Assembly: GCF_001641265.1 (NCBI RefSeq)
Contig: NW_020167528.1
Location: forward strand, 186,001 to 250,000
Length of the DNA stretch: 64,000 nt
Source: Pseudogymnoascus destructans
Taxonomy: Eukaryota; Ascomycota; Leotiomycetes; Thelebolales; Thelebolaceae
Reading direction: 5' to 3'
Numbering within the stretch: the stretch's first letter is position 1; each line of letters starts with the position of its first letter. A model generated the notes under the pieces. That model did no database searches. It saw nothing but the letters and a program-made list of their open reading frames with translations, and had not been told where the DNA came from. Shown piece after piece: positions 11,222 through 22,549 of the stretch. The position numbers and the translations under genes are program-made.

Positions 11222-12873
11222 CTACTCGAATTTCCACAACTTCACCAACAGGCTGTCCTTCACCTCCGAAGAGGCATCTTGCTTGGTAAAGATCTTCTTG
11301 GGTATCTCAAACTCCACCACCGGCGTCTTCTTCACCTCCTTCAAAAGCTCAGCGTCAAGCATCTGTAACAACAGAGTTAGCATATGCACTTAATACAATT
11401 AAAAACTAGACTTACACTTCCGTACGAGTGGTCGAGGAAATCCTCCAGGTTGTATGATTGTTTTGTGAACTGCTCTGAAATGATCTTCGCCAGAGTCGCA
11501 ACGTTGGGATGATAGTGTGACTGCAATGTCACAATCTCCCATAAACTGCTTTCAATGGCGTTGGTCTCCATTGGGTCTTCTTCGTCCTCCAGGAACGGAT
11601 CTTCCATACCCTCCTCGAGAAGCTCTTCTGCACCTTTCACCTCACGGTGGATCATAAATGTGCAGGTGGGATGCTTCTTGAGGAAATTATAGATCCAGGT
11701 GACCACCGCAACAATTCCAGCAGGAGGAGCGTACAGTGCTAACCTTGACAGGCGCTTGATAAAGCTTGCCACGAGGACAGCGGGCAAATGTGTAGAAGAC
11801 ATAAACGTATCCAACAGGCGAAAGAACTTGGAGCGGTGTTTCGAGTAAAGAATGCCAGAATCGAGTAAGGAATATAACTTCCTGTAGAAGAGCGGGTAGT
11901 CCAAGTTTCGCTCTTGGATCAGGTAGTATACGCCGGAAAGCGCTTGCAGTGATGTAGATCCGCCGGTATCGTAAGAATCCGTCAGGAAATCCATCAACAG
12001 TTCTGGCTTAATAAACCAAGGCGCAATATAAGAGCTCATCATCCCTAATATGTTCTTGCGCTGCTCCTTTGTCAAATCCTGTTTCAGGACTGCAAGCCAG
12101 GCAGCCTGTGCCTGCCTCTTGTGTGCCGACAAGGAGTAGAGTGTGTGCGAGGCCCTCGTGGGTGCGGCTATGTAGAAGTCTTCCAACTCGTCTTTATCCT
12201 CTGGTACAGACTCGACGATAGCCAGGATTCCAACGGCGTTGTCCACAAGCTGACCCTCTTCCCCAAGAACCTTCGCAATTGCTTCGAAGGTGTAAAACCG
12301 AATATCGTCGTACTCCTCGACATATTTCTCAGCGAACTCCTTGCGCACATCCTCTCCATCCTCTAAACCCAAGAGTGTTCGGACCAGGTCGGTGAGGAAC
12401 CACGAGGGAAAGTTATAGTCCTGGCCATTCTTCACGTATGTGCCCTCGGTCTTCAGCATGCGCATGCATAGTGCAAGAATCGTCTGGGAAACCTCCGGTG
12501 ACTCAAGAAGCTCATATAGCCCGCTCTTATACTCCAGGTACCGCTCTTTCAGCCATGCCACAACTACCTCGTCTTTCTTAGAGCTCCCCGCCTTCTTCGT
12601 CAACTCTCCTGACGCAATAAGTCTCGAAAAGACTCGGCATAATGCAACTGAGGCAATAATTGCATCCTCAGACTCCAGTAGCTTAATTAATTTCGGAATG
12701 TTGTTGTAATTCTTCTTTGATTCGAGAATTTCGCTCTCAAGTAAGAGGATTTGCGCCTGGGTATCGTCTTCGTCGTCGCTGCTCTCCGATTTGGCGCGCT
12801 TCGCAGGTTTTCGCTGGGAATCCACTCTCTTCCTCTTCGCTGCACCAGCAGCGGATTTTATTATTGACGGCAT
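11222..12873 (-). CDS. NOC4: Nucleolar complex protein 4 (40S biogenesis)
   Basis: Two exons: 12873-11416 and 11362-11222, with a 53-nt intron (GTAAGT..CTAAC..CAG) near the 3' end, giving about 532 residues. The N-terminus is basic with a nucleolar-type signal (AKRKRVDSQRKPAKRAK). Helical repeats follow, then the CBF/Mak21 region (SGVYYLIQERNLDYPLFYRKLY, FFRLLDTFMSSTHLPAVLVASFIKRLSRLAL), hallmark of Noc3/Noc4 proteins. Yeast Noc4 pairs with Nop14 for maturation and export of 40S pre-ribosomes. The last exon (MLDAELLKEVKK..) replaces the spurious read-through end. It is divergent from ATP4, with about 200 bp between starts. Confidence 0.92.
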
Positions 12874-13071
12874 GTTGAATTGTCTTGGTGTTCGTGTCTG
12901 AGCGCCGTCTCGATGGTGAGGCTCTTTCCCAAAACTTTTTTGGAATTTCGTTCAGCCTCGCCTGCACGTGACTTGACGCTTTATTCCGAGCCGAAGCGAG
13001 GAAGCTTTAACGTCGGTTCCCGTTCTTCACGACAAGACCACAAGCTCTGCATCATCCCCCCTCTCATCACA
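12874..13071. promoter_or_regulatory. Compact bidirectional promoter, NOC4 / ATP4
   Basis: Only 198 bp separate the two divergent start codons, so a ribosome-biogenesis gene and a mitochondrial ATP synthase gene share one promoter region. Confidence 0.5.
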
Positions 13072-13977
13072 ATGGCATCACGCGTGGCAAAGACCGCCCT
13101 TGGTATGTAGTCCCAGTCGCGGGCAATCGGCGATGGATCAATTGAAGCCGTAGGCGATGTGCTGACGGCGACAAAACAGGGGCCGCACGTCTCCGACCAA
13201 CCGCTACGGTTCGGGCTCTTCCAACTCTGGCCAGCACCGCCCGATACAACTCCAGCGTCCCCGCTGAGGAGCCAAAGAAGAAGGCCCAGTCGATCCTCGA
13301 TTCTCTTCCAGGCAACTCCCTGGTCTCCAAGGCCGCCATCCTCTCCTCCGGAGCCGGCGCGTCCATCTTCGCTCTCAGCAACGAGTACTATGTCGTCAAC
13401 GAGGAGTCCGTCGTCGGTTTCTCGCTCCTCGCCATCTTCTTCGCTGTTGGCAAGTACCTTGGACCAGCATACTCCGGATGGGCCGAGGGACAGATAAGCA
13501 AGATCCGTGACATCTTGAACTCTGCTCGCACCGACCACACTGAGGCCGTCAACGCCCGCATCCAGAACGTCAAGCAGATGGGCGGTGTCGTCGACATCAC
13601 CAAGTCTCTTTTCGAGGTCTCCAAGGTGCGTTTTGTAGACTTCCCGTTGTTTGTGCAGATTGCTGACCCGAAATAGGAGACTGCCCAGGTCGAGGCCAAG
13701 GTTTTCGAGCTCGAGCAAACCACTGCCCTTGCCGCTGAGGCCAAGAGCGTCCTCGACTCGTGGGTGCGTTACGAGGGACAGGTCAAGCAGCGCCAACAGC
13801 AGGAGCTTGCGCAGTCCATCATTGCCAAGATCCAGAGGGAGCTCGAGAACCCAAAGACCCTTCAAAACATCCTCCAGCAGAGCGTCATTGACGTTGAGAG
13901 TACGTCCACACCACACTCAGACCATACAACGAACAATGCTAATATGAATAACAGGAATTGTTGCCCAAAAGGCTTAG
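13072..13977 (+). CDS. ATP4: Mitochondrial ATP synthase subunit 4 (subunit b)
   Basis: Four exons: 13072-13102, 13180-13625, 13677-13899 and 13955-13977, giving 240 residues. The tiny first exon encodes MASRVAKTALG and the last only RIVAQKA, so simple ORF finding misses both ends. The N-terminus is an Arg/Ser/Thr-rich mitochondrial presequence (ARLRPTATVRALPTLASTARYNSS). Two hydrophobic stretches follow (SKAAILSSGAGASIFALSNEYYV, VGFSLLAIFFAVGKYLG), then the long charged helix of the peripheral stalk (QISKIRDILNSAR..ELEQTTALAAEAKS). Subunit b anchors F1 to Fo in the inner membrane. Length and layout match the family. Confidence 0.93.
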
Positions 13978-15180
13978 ATGGCAGTGAGGCCTAATAGAGA
14001 TTTCCTTTTGTCACTGTCAAATAGAACCCATGTGCCATAGTCAATTTTTATATCTCTTCCAAACATGTATTACCTAGCTGCACACTTCAATGCACTAGTG
14101 CGTGAAATAGCCGTCCTAGAGTTGCCCCTGCTTCTACTACGATGCTTTACAGGATACATTCAGGTTGTGGTGCTTTTACCGGTATTGTTCATAGACTTAT
14201 ATCAAGATATTGGCGAACACGACACTGAACCATAACCACCAGGGGTACGAATAAACCCAACATGGGCTCTACTACAAGTTCCTACTCTCTTCCGGTCACC
14301 CTTGATAGGATCTCAATGCTGGTGGATTTGCTTGGACATATACGGTTCGTTGATATAACTCTACCCTCCTTGCCCGTTCGTCCGGCCTGCACCATGTCCA
14401 GCCTCAAAATGCACGTCAGTGCTTTTGCAAACCAGAGCCAACTTCTTGTTCGACGATACCTCGAACAGGTTTCCAGCATTTTATCGACACGTGATTTCCA
14501 TCAGTGTAAGGTTGCAATCGACAGTCACACAAGAGATCCAAGTTATTCACCTCTAGACATCATGCACTCTCCCCTATCAGGATATTTACGAGATACACCA
14601 GTGTGGAGTGACTAACGGTGGCGAGTTTACTATCTACACTCACTGACAATATGACCAGTTCACCTTCAAACATCAACCCCAAAACTAATGAACGGCCATT
14701 CCCGTTCATTTGAGGCCGTGCAATGATCCAGTTTCCCACTCTGGCAACGCGAACGGGATACGACAACCCTGCCTCAAGCGATGACAACTGCGCTTTTTAT
14801 TTACCAATCGCACTGAGTCGCGATCGGCACAAGGCGTGCCGATTGCTGCGTACACCCCTGGTTTCGCGAGGCTGAACTCTGTAATGCCGTTTCTGGATTA
14901 GGAAGCATGTCGCGTTGTCGCTGGCGGCGAAGAGGTATATAAGCAGGTTGGAGTATCTCCCCGGAATGATACTTTATCTCTTCTCCATATCCTGAAGTGC
15001 TCTGCTTGACAGTTGATTCTCTAATCGGCAACTCAGGATTGCAAGACACTCCAGAACCCCGCACCAATATCAAACATCAACCTCAACCACAAGTTATAAC
15101 AAAAAGTTATAACAAACCCTCACAACCCAACACTCCAACTACCAACTCCAACCCACCTCCAACCCCCCCAACCACCATCA
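13978..15180. other. Intergenic, no supported gene
   Basis: 1.2 kb with one 117-codon frame (14262-14615) that has no recognisable motif and no strong start context; I do not call it. The right end (about 15050-15180) is CA/CT-rich and looks like the leader of the YbjQ-like gene. Confidence 0.4.
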
Positions 15181-15550
15181 TGGGCAAAACCGAAGACGCC
15201 AAAGCCCTCGCCTCCGAATCCCCCTCCTCCCACGTCGACACCCACGGCCTCATCGTCAGCACCATGAACGACATCCCCGGCTACCGCGTCACCTCCGTCC
15301 TCGGCACAGTCTACGGCCTCACCGTCCAGAGCCGCAACTGGGGCGCCGACATAGGCGCCATCCTGCGCTCCATCGTCGGCGGCGAGATCAAGATGTTCAC
15401 ACGCGCAATACGGCGCAGGAGCGCTTGGTGGGGGAGGCGATGGGGAGGGGGGCCAATGCGGTTATTGCGCTCAGGTTTGATGCCGCCGAGTTGTGTGGGT
15501 TTGCGCAGGTTTGCGCGTATGGGACGGCGGTGGTTGTTGAGAAGATTTAA
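15181..15550 (+). pseudogene. YbjQ/DUF74 (UPF0145) family gene with a frameshift
   Basis: The frame from ATG 15181 gives STMNDIPGYRVTSVLGTVYG, LTVQSRNWGADIGAI and SIVGGEIKMFT, a clear YbjQ/DUF74 signature. The frame then breaks. Two bases out of phase, AQERLVGEAMGRGANAVIAL, RFDAAELCGFAQV and YGTAVVVEKI complete the family, ending at TAA 15548-15550. The break lies at the ACACGCG sequence near 15396-15405, where about five residues usual in the family are missing. A small deletion between short repeats would explain both the loss and the shift. It could be a real null allele or an assembly error; an intron cannot explain so small a gap. Members are widespread in bacteria; their function is not well known. 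Confidence 0.8.
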
Positions 15551-15855
15551 AAGGGGGGTGTTGGGGTTTTTAAGGTGCTGTGGGGGGAGAGGGGTTGGAG
15601 GGAGACGTTATGAATCATGGCGGAGGCAATGTCTTAGGTGTACGGCGGTACGGCGTTATAGGTTTATTTTTTATATGTTCAAGTTCAATACCCCAAACTA
15701 TCCATCTATCACAAAGTATCATCCCCCGCCTGGATCCATATCTCAGTGACATGAGACAAAAAATAACCCCGCCAAACCTCCCCCCCTCCAGCCCTCTAAA
15801 CCAAAAACATCCCATACCAACCTTCAAAAAAACACAAAAAAATATAAAAAATCCG
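15551..15855. other. Spacer with pol III terminator for the tRNA
   Basis: Noncoding. On the minus strand, the tRNA 3' end at 15856 is followed within a few bases by a run of T residues (the A-run at about 15845-15851 on the plus strand), a normal RNA polymerase III stop. Confidence 0.5.
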
Positions 15856-15927
15856 AGCTCCCTGACCGGTTCGAACGATCGACCTGAAGATCTGCAATCT
15901 CCCGCTCTACCACTGAGCTAAAGGAGC
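15856..15927 (-). tRNA. tRNA-Cys (GCA)
   Basis: The complement folds into a full cloverleaf of 72 nt: acceptor GCTCCTT/AGGGAGC with one G-U pair, D arm GCTC-AGTGGTA-GAGC, anticodon stem GGAGA/TCTTC around the loop TTGCAGA (anticodon GCA), variable AGGTC, and T arm GATCG-TTCGAAC-CGGTC. The discriminator base is U73, as expected for cysteine tRNA. There is no intron, and CCA is not encoded. A T-run terminator follows. Confidence 0.96.
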
Positions 15928-17095
15928 CGAGGTCGGAATAATTCTCGCTTACCATACTTCATCACACACTATCGCCTTATCGGTTAACCAACCAACCTGA
16001 CTAACTCGCGTGTTAAAAGTTACGGCAACCATAAAAGTTAAAGTTTTAAGATGGCGCACTTTCGGCTCTAGTAAGCGCTAATCTGCGCAAGAATGGTCGC
16101 ATCGAGCTTATATATAACTCACCACCAAAATCTTGAATATTCTGAGCTTCATTTTTCTAAATCTTCCAGTTTTCTATAAAACCAACCACTTATCTAACAA
16201 CAGTGCCTGTACGCCATTCTCAACCTCGGAGTTACTGTTCTACACCTATCCCCATCCTCAGTTCTTATCACCCAGCCACGTCGCGAGAAGTTAGCAATCA
16301 ACCCCAACCCCCCCTTATCGGGGTTTGATATCACACCCCCCTCACACTCACGTGTTTTCCTTCCCTTACAGACACAATTCCAGAAATGATAAGTCTGCCA
16401 CGAGCAAACTTCGAAACACAGCCCACATATCCGGACTCACACTACGACTTTGTACACTACGCTCCCTTGCTCCACGAACCCCGCCAAGTAAACTCCAAGT
16501 AAACCCCTCAGTCCAGGTTCCCCCCCCCATCACCCCTGATTTACCTCGCACACCACATACCGCAACCCCGAAACACACCGACAATCCCCCCCCTCACCGC
16601 CTGCATCTCCCCGCGCACAACAGGCATCCAATCGCACAGCTCAAGCAAAAAAAAAATAGGGGGAGCAGTAAAAATGGGCGTGACAAAGTCTTGATGATTA
16701 GAAAATACTTTGACTATGTACTTCATATATGTCATCCCCCCTTGCCGTTCGGTATGTAACCCAACCTAACCAACCCATGGCCATCTCCCCTCCCTAAAAA
16801 AAAGACAAAAAGGAAGAGTTTCCATGACAATCGGGTGCCGCACTGGCTATTGATACTGTACAATGGATCGCAATTGACCCCGCTCACCCACTCCGAATCC
16901 AACCCCCCCCTACCCAAACAAAGAGTGGTCTTTCCCCAAGAATAAATCGGGGGTATCGCAAACCGCTGGCCGTAAAATAAAATGAAGTAATATTCAAGAT
17001 AAATCAAAACTCGCTAAAAATGCTCATAATTTGTTTGTTTGTCCCACCGAATACCGCGCAAGGAAACAAACTCTCTGAGGCGCGCGCCGTCTAGG
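15928..17095. other. Intergenic, no supported gene
   Basis: About 1.2 kb rich in C-runs and short A-runs. A 144-codon frame at 16325-16759 is compositionally biased (Pro/Thr/His) and reads as C-rich noise. The right end should contain the 3' UTR of the leftward gene ending at 17096. Confidence 0.4.
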
Positions 17096-19264
17096 CTAGT
17101 ATCCAGAGCCTGTGCTTGTTTTCCGTTGGCCGCTGCGGACGCGGTTCCATAGCCGCTTGACGACGCTGTCGTCTTTGTCTTGCAGGCCCCAGCCATCAGG
17201 TCCCTCTAGGGGTCCACGCATGATGGGAAGCTTCTCCTCCATTGGCAGGGAGTCCAGGGTAATTTGGCTCTTAGTCTTCTCTTTAATTCCCAGTCCCAGC
17301 CCGTGCCACTGCCATCCGTAGAGCGTCCCCTCATCTGCTCTGAGATCAGGTCGTGTAAGAGTCATCCGAAGGGTCATCTCTCGACTCCCCGCACTCGCCA
17401 GGCTGTAGCTCTCGGTGTGCTTGTGCAGCATGGGCTTGCGGATCCCAAAGTGCATGAACTCGTCAGCACCGGAACCACCGAGGCTCATCAGCCTCCCGTG
17501 ACTCGCACGGGGAGCTTGGAAGCTGCCGTCCATCGGCGTAAGCGGTGAATCGAGGTCGGGCATCGACACATCATCGTCCAAGAGACTTCCAACGTCGTCG
17601 AAGAATGTGTGTGGACTCGGACTGAGGACCGCGGGACGGACCGTGTGGGCGCTGTCCCGTGTGACGCGGATGTTCGGGGGATGTATCACTTTCTTTTCCA
17701 CAGATGGATCCGAAACACCATCTGTGCTAGGGAAGCCGAACTCGATGGCTTCGTCGAACTTCTGGGGAGAGGCGAGATAGACGCGCAGCTTCAGGCGAGC
17801 TTCCGGGTCTTGATAGTGGGTTGCATAGCGATCTATGGGCATTCGAGGCGATTCTGGTGTGTACCGTGGGCTAATGAGGGACACGGCCCGAGACCGTTGC
17901 CGAGTGTGGCTTTGGCTTTGGGAGGCTGCCCTGGAGAGCGTTCTTGAAGGTGCCCTAGAGGGCGTTGGCGGTGGCTGCGACGAACCGGAAATTGAAGCGG
18001 CACGTGCCGGGGGTGAGAGTGATGAGCGACCGAAAGGAATCTTGCTGATGGAGATGTGACGGCGAAAAGAGGGGCGAACGGATGATGCGGGGTCGGGGAT
18101 GACCGTTCCTGGAAGATTTGCGTGATAATCATCGAGAACTAGTCGAAGGTCCAAGTCGTTATCTTCATCGATCCACCGGAAGCTCTCCTCCATTGCTAGT
18201 GCGATGCTGGTGGGGCGTTCCGACATTACACTTCCAATTGACGAATCCATACTTAATCGTGTCGGACTTGGTGGCAGTTGGCTTATGGGAGTAACGGTCC
18301 TATTCCGACGACTGGATTTGTAAATGGCCTCGTCCGCTGCGTCGAGGATAACGCTATCTCGCCGGCTGGTGAAGTAAAGTTGCTCTTCTTTAGTGAATTG
18401 TTTTCTGCGAATCTTGTCTGGCAATGACATGAACCACGCAACCTCTGCAGCAGTGACGGGTTTTGATCGAGACCCTCGTAATTGTTGGGGGGTGGGCGAG
18501 AGAGTAAAGGGTTGTGGAATTGACTTCGCGATTGACTTTTTCCTTAGTCGTCGTCGTGCAACGGGACGTTTTCTCGAGACAGGAAGATTGAGGTCGCTGG
18601 GTGCCGACGAAGAATTCTGGGAAAGTCGCAGTCTTTCCAATGTCGAGAAATACTGAACAGGAACAATTAGTATGGTGTTTTGCGAAATTGAAATGCTGTG
18701 GAAGAAAATGAAAGGGGGGTCGTATCATATCTGCAGGTACGAGGCACACGAGAGTTGGTGCCGCCGGCCAGACATTTAGGCAAGACGCTACAATACAACG
18801 CTATAGCCCTGCAACTCATCAGAGCACGGAAGATATCAACATGTGCCTTCGTGTGCGCAGCACATTCACCGATTCTGGTGTGATAACTCGGACTCTTAGC
18901 CGAGACACATGGTCTCAGGTTACACTTGACAAGAAAGGGACTCCCAAAACACACATACCTTGCGTCGAACAGCAATTGGGAGGCGTTCAAACTCCTCTTC
19001 GCTCGTTATTCCAATCATCTCGCTCAAGTTCTTTCGTCGTGATGGTCCAGGTATTCGTGGTCCCGCTGGGATGGAGGTGCCGCTTGATGAGTATGGTCGA
19101 CCAGCGAACTCGGCAAACATCTCACCACGGCCGGGGCGGTTGGAGTCGATATTCGAGGGTACGGATGCGGAGAGAGCGGCGGAGGTGTAAAAAGATCGGG
19201 GTGGGATATGCTGCGTATTATGAAGACCCGAACTGGCGAGAGGATCGGGATGCAAGACCGACAT
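17096..19264 (-). CDS. Conserved low-complexity ascomycete protein of unknown function
   Basis: Two exons, 19264-18959 and 18652-17096, joined in phase across a 306-nt intron (GTATGT..CTGTTCAG), giving about 620 residues. The join creates ERLPIAVRRK-YFSTLERLRL, one continuous conserved-looking helix, which is why I link the exons. After it come a basic patch (RRRLRKKS), a globular segment (AAEVAWFMSLPDKIRRKQFTKEEQLYF), Ser/Pro/Arg-rich disorder (TPSRAPSRTLSRAASQSQS) and a conserved C-terminus (TLYGWQWHGLGLGIKEKTKS, RLWNRVRSG). No catalytic domain, signal peptide or membrane span is seen. An upstream Met at 19363 is possible, but the 19264 Met precedes the more ordered sequence. Confidence 0.68.
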
Positions 19265-19870
19265 GATGGGGGGAATAAATATGACAGTGGCAAAAAGCAG
19301 GAAGCTGGGGGTGACAGAATCGACTCTCCTGCAACGATGTGTGGTCCCGCGTTTCCACGCCAATAGTCGAGGAGTATTGGTTTGAAGCTATCGACTCGTG
19401 GCAAAGTGATGGTTTGCTGCCTATGGGGACGGGGCTGAGACGGGGTAACTGACAGCTCACAACGGCGGGCAGCTTTGCAGCTTCGAGCGGAGATTCCGCA
19501 CACGGCCTGGCTTGTGTAGAGAAAAGAAGGCCGGCCGGGTAAGTGTACGTATGCGTATGCGATGCAGTTGAAGCAGGTCAATCAGTCAAATCATGCGGTG
19601 AGACAGCGCTACAGAAGGAAAGAGCAATGGACCAGTCATATGTATTTGCAGGTAGGAAGGATGAGGGATGAGGCAGGAAGGATGGAGTCCTGTCTGTATA
19701 GTATACTCCAGAGTATCTCGAATTGGGAGAATGGAGACGACGACCCCCTGGTCCATGCCTGGTCCATGCTGGTGTCCGTGGTCTCATTTCTCGACGATTG
19801 GGCGCATTTAAGCGCGGATTTGGCAGTTATGCGTACGGAGTACCTACTCTGTCTAGGTAGACAGAAGGGT

Positions 19871-19958
19871 ATATGAACGCCGATCACATATGAACGCCGG
19901 ATCACATATGAACGCCGGATCACATATGAACGCCGATCACATATGAACGCCGATCACA
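19871..19958. repeat. 17-18 bp tandem repeat, five copies
   Basis: Units read ATATGAACGCCG(G)ATCAC. Copies differ by one extra G, giving 17- and 18-bp versions. Confidence 0.9.
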
Positions 19959-20686
19959 GCAGATTGCAAACATACAGAGTACAGTATTCGGCACAAATAA
20001 TCCAGGTCGGGGATGGTGGTGATTGCACTCTAGTTTACTCTAGTCGCACCCACTTGGTACCACTGCTGTATTCCTGTAAGTTATATCAACATACCCACTG
20101 ATCCCCACTGCTCACAGCATCTCATCACAATCAACCACATCACAGCACTCGACACAATCCAATGGATCCTTAACTCTCCTATTCAACAGCACTGTCACTC
20201 ACAACAGCCTTCCTTATCCCTATCCTTATCACTCAACTCCTCTCCTCTAGCCGCTCGGTGCATGTAACGGCAACAGGTCCGCCCTGCCCCTGGAACTAGT
20301 AGGGGCTCCGCCACGTGTGCGCCCCCCGAATCCCCGCACGCGCTGGGGCGAAGGCTACTTGCTTACGTCGCCGCCACATCTGACGCGTTTGCATCCCACA
20401 GAAATACGGCGTACGTTTTCCCCTTGGTATGCCGTGACCGGACGAGAAGGACGGCGTTGCAGATATGCACCGCAAACTCCCAAGACATGGCGTCGGCGAT
20501 CTAACTGCTCTCTTGCCAACGTGCATGCCCAATAGAGGCGCCTACGAGGCCAACAACAGCTAACAGTCCCCGCCCGCCCACACACAGTCTGGCGGTCTGG
20601 CGGCGCCGGCGGTGACGACGAGTCTGATTCGCTGACCGCCATTCTAAATGGGCCGGCCCCAGATTCCGCTCTGGAGCCGCCAAAAC

Positions 20687-20750
20687 CAACGCCGACGCCA
20701 ACGCCAACGCCAACGCCAACGCCGACGCCAACGTCAACGCCAACACCAAC
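20687..20750. repeat. ACGCCA hexamer repeat
   Basis: About ten ACGCCA/ACGCCG units in a row with a few C-to-T or A-to-G variants, in noncoding sequence. Confidence 0.85.
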
Positions 20751-21954
20751 TCTACAACGCCTGTGCCAACGCCGTCTTATTAGTTTGTTGCCCTTATTAG
20801 TTTGTCGCCCGTTCGGTGTCCAGGCTACCTGTACGGCATAACTTACGGCAACTGTTAGGTAGCGCTATGTACAGCACGGCCGAGAACTACTGGGCTTCTG
20901 TACACAAGTTCCGGCAATCTGGGAGCCACCCCTTCGAGACTCGGGTGTGTAATCCCTGATATAGCGAGATATAGATTTCGTTCTAAAAACGACGCAATGA
21001 GGCTGACAATCCCTCTCTCCAACAAACGCGGGTCTGTTTCAAACCGCGTTCGTCGGCTGCCAGCATGACGAGCAGGAGACCAATTAGCCACGAGGACTTA
21101 ACCAGAAGCTCACCCCACGCTGTCTGCGTGGCATCTCTTCTTGCCAATCATCATCACGATGTTTGTGTCGGCGTCCAGGTGGCTTTTCCATCCCTTCCCT
21201 TCCAGCACCTCACCCGGATTTCCGAGTCGTCATTCGACATCTCCAAAGTGACATATCATTACCGCATCTCCACACGTTTTTCCCATCCCGCCCTCCCCCA
21301 ATAAACTCGCCATGGCAGCCAAAAGCACAGATCCCCCCCTGCACCACGCCCCCTATTCTCGCGTCCTGCTCCCCAACCCAAACCCACCAAACACCGTCCC
21401 GATGGTATCTCCCATATCAGCATCATCCCCAAGTCGTGCAATGGGAACACCACACACGATTATCACCAGCCAGCCAGGCAGATAATCGCGAGAACCGAAA
21501 CCGGCCGAGTTTCATATGATGCCCTACCGCTACCACCCATATCTCCCCCTCATGCATTACACCAGCTCTTTCTTCCCTTTCGTCGTTGGCAGATAGATAC
21601 ACTATCGATACCAACACGCCCGCCCCGCCAATATTCTCGCCCAACACCCAATACGCCCCCATCCCATCCCGCACCACCGCGGTCATGGATCCTGCATCCG
21701 GTGCGCTCGGCTTAAAAGGGGGTATTATCATGGTCAAGGTCAATAGCTCCATCTCTATTTATTCGGGTACAGATTTCAATCAGGTACAGTACAGACGGAG
21801 TAAGATACCCCCCCCCAAAAAAAAATCGGAAAATCCTGTTCCTCCCCGCCTGCATGCCTGCCTTGGCTAGTAGCTATGCAGCAGCTTCTTACGGCGGGGG
21901 GATCCTCCGTGCCACATGCGTGAGACAACAGCCACCTACCTAGTATATGCACGG

Positions 21955-22098
21955 ATGGGGAGTACAGGCCTCGGAAGAAGGACTCCAGTCAATAGTCGCT
22001 GTATCTACGTAGACCTATTGAGCTTACAATACGATCCTTTCCTGCCTTCTAACCTGGTTCCCTGGACTCCTGTGAGACCTTGGGCCTACGCCTTATAA
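21955..22098 (+). repeat. Fragment of the TGTAAGG-type LTR family
   Basis: Shares AGTCAATAGTCG, TGTATCTACGTAGACCTATT and CCTGGTTCCCTGGACTCC with the solo LTRs at 51755-52002 and 58147-58389. The right end reads CCTTATA where the other copies read CCTTACA, a C-to-T change. The 5' part is missing or unrecognisable. Confidence 0.75.
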
Positions 22099-22549
22099 TT
22101 CTATTGTATGAGACCCACTGCCTGACGTGTTCCCTGGTGGTGGTCAGATAAGCCGATTTCTTGCTCCCACTGTACTCGCTGCCAGGAACGATGTGTAGCC
22201 CAGCCCCCAAAGCGCCAGGGGAGGGGGGATACTCGCACATACTTACACACGTTACGATAGGTAGCACGAACGATAGCATGACTCGGGAGCGTGTGAAACA
22301 TGGTTATACATTGAACTGATTACCCTCAGCATTACGCCCGCAGCGATTGATACGTAACCCATCATATCAACTTCGCCCCCATCACATCCTCGCCGTCGCG
22401 CTGCTGACCACCCACACAGCACCACCCATCCCGCACCCTTTTCACCCTCCCCCCGAATCCCTCAAATCCACCCAAAAAAAACCCCATTCCACCGACCCGG
22501 TCTAAACCCATAATGTACAGCCGCACACGCACACAAACCCCCTCCCCTC

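Larger units (their letters stand above)
19265..22549. other. Large gene-poor spacer (3.3 kb)
   Basis: No frame shows recognisable protein sequence. The stretch holds a 17-18 bp tandem repeat (19871-19958), a hexamer repeat (20687-20750) and a fragment of the TGTAAGG LTR family (21955-22098). The rest is GC-rich to neutral with simple-sequence patches. It separates the unknown-function gene from the 3' end of VPS10. Confidence 0.5.

Noticed and set aside
12981..13916. 311-codon minus-strand ORF
   Set aside because: Antisense to ATP4, whose four exons join in phase and match the family.
14262..14615. 117-codon plus-strand ORF
   Set aside because: No motif, weak context and no sign of codon bias.
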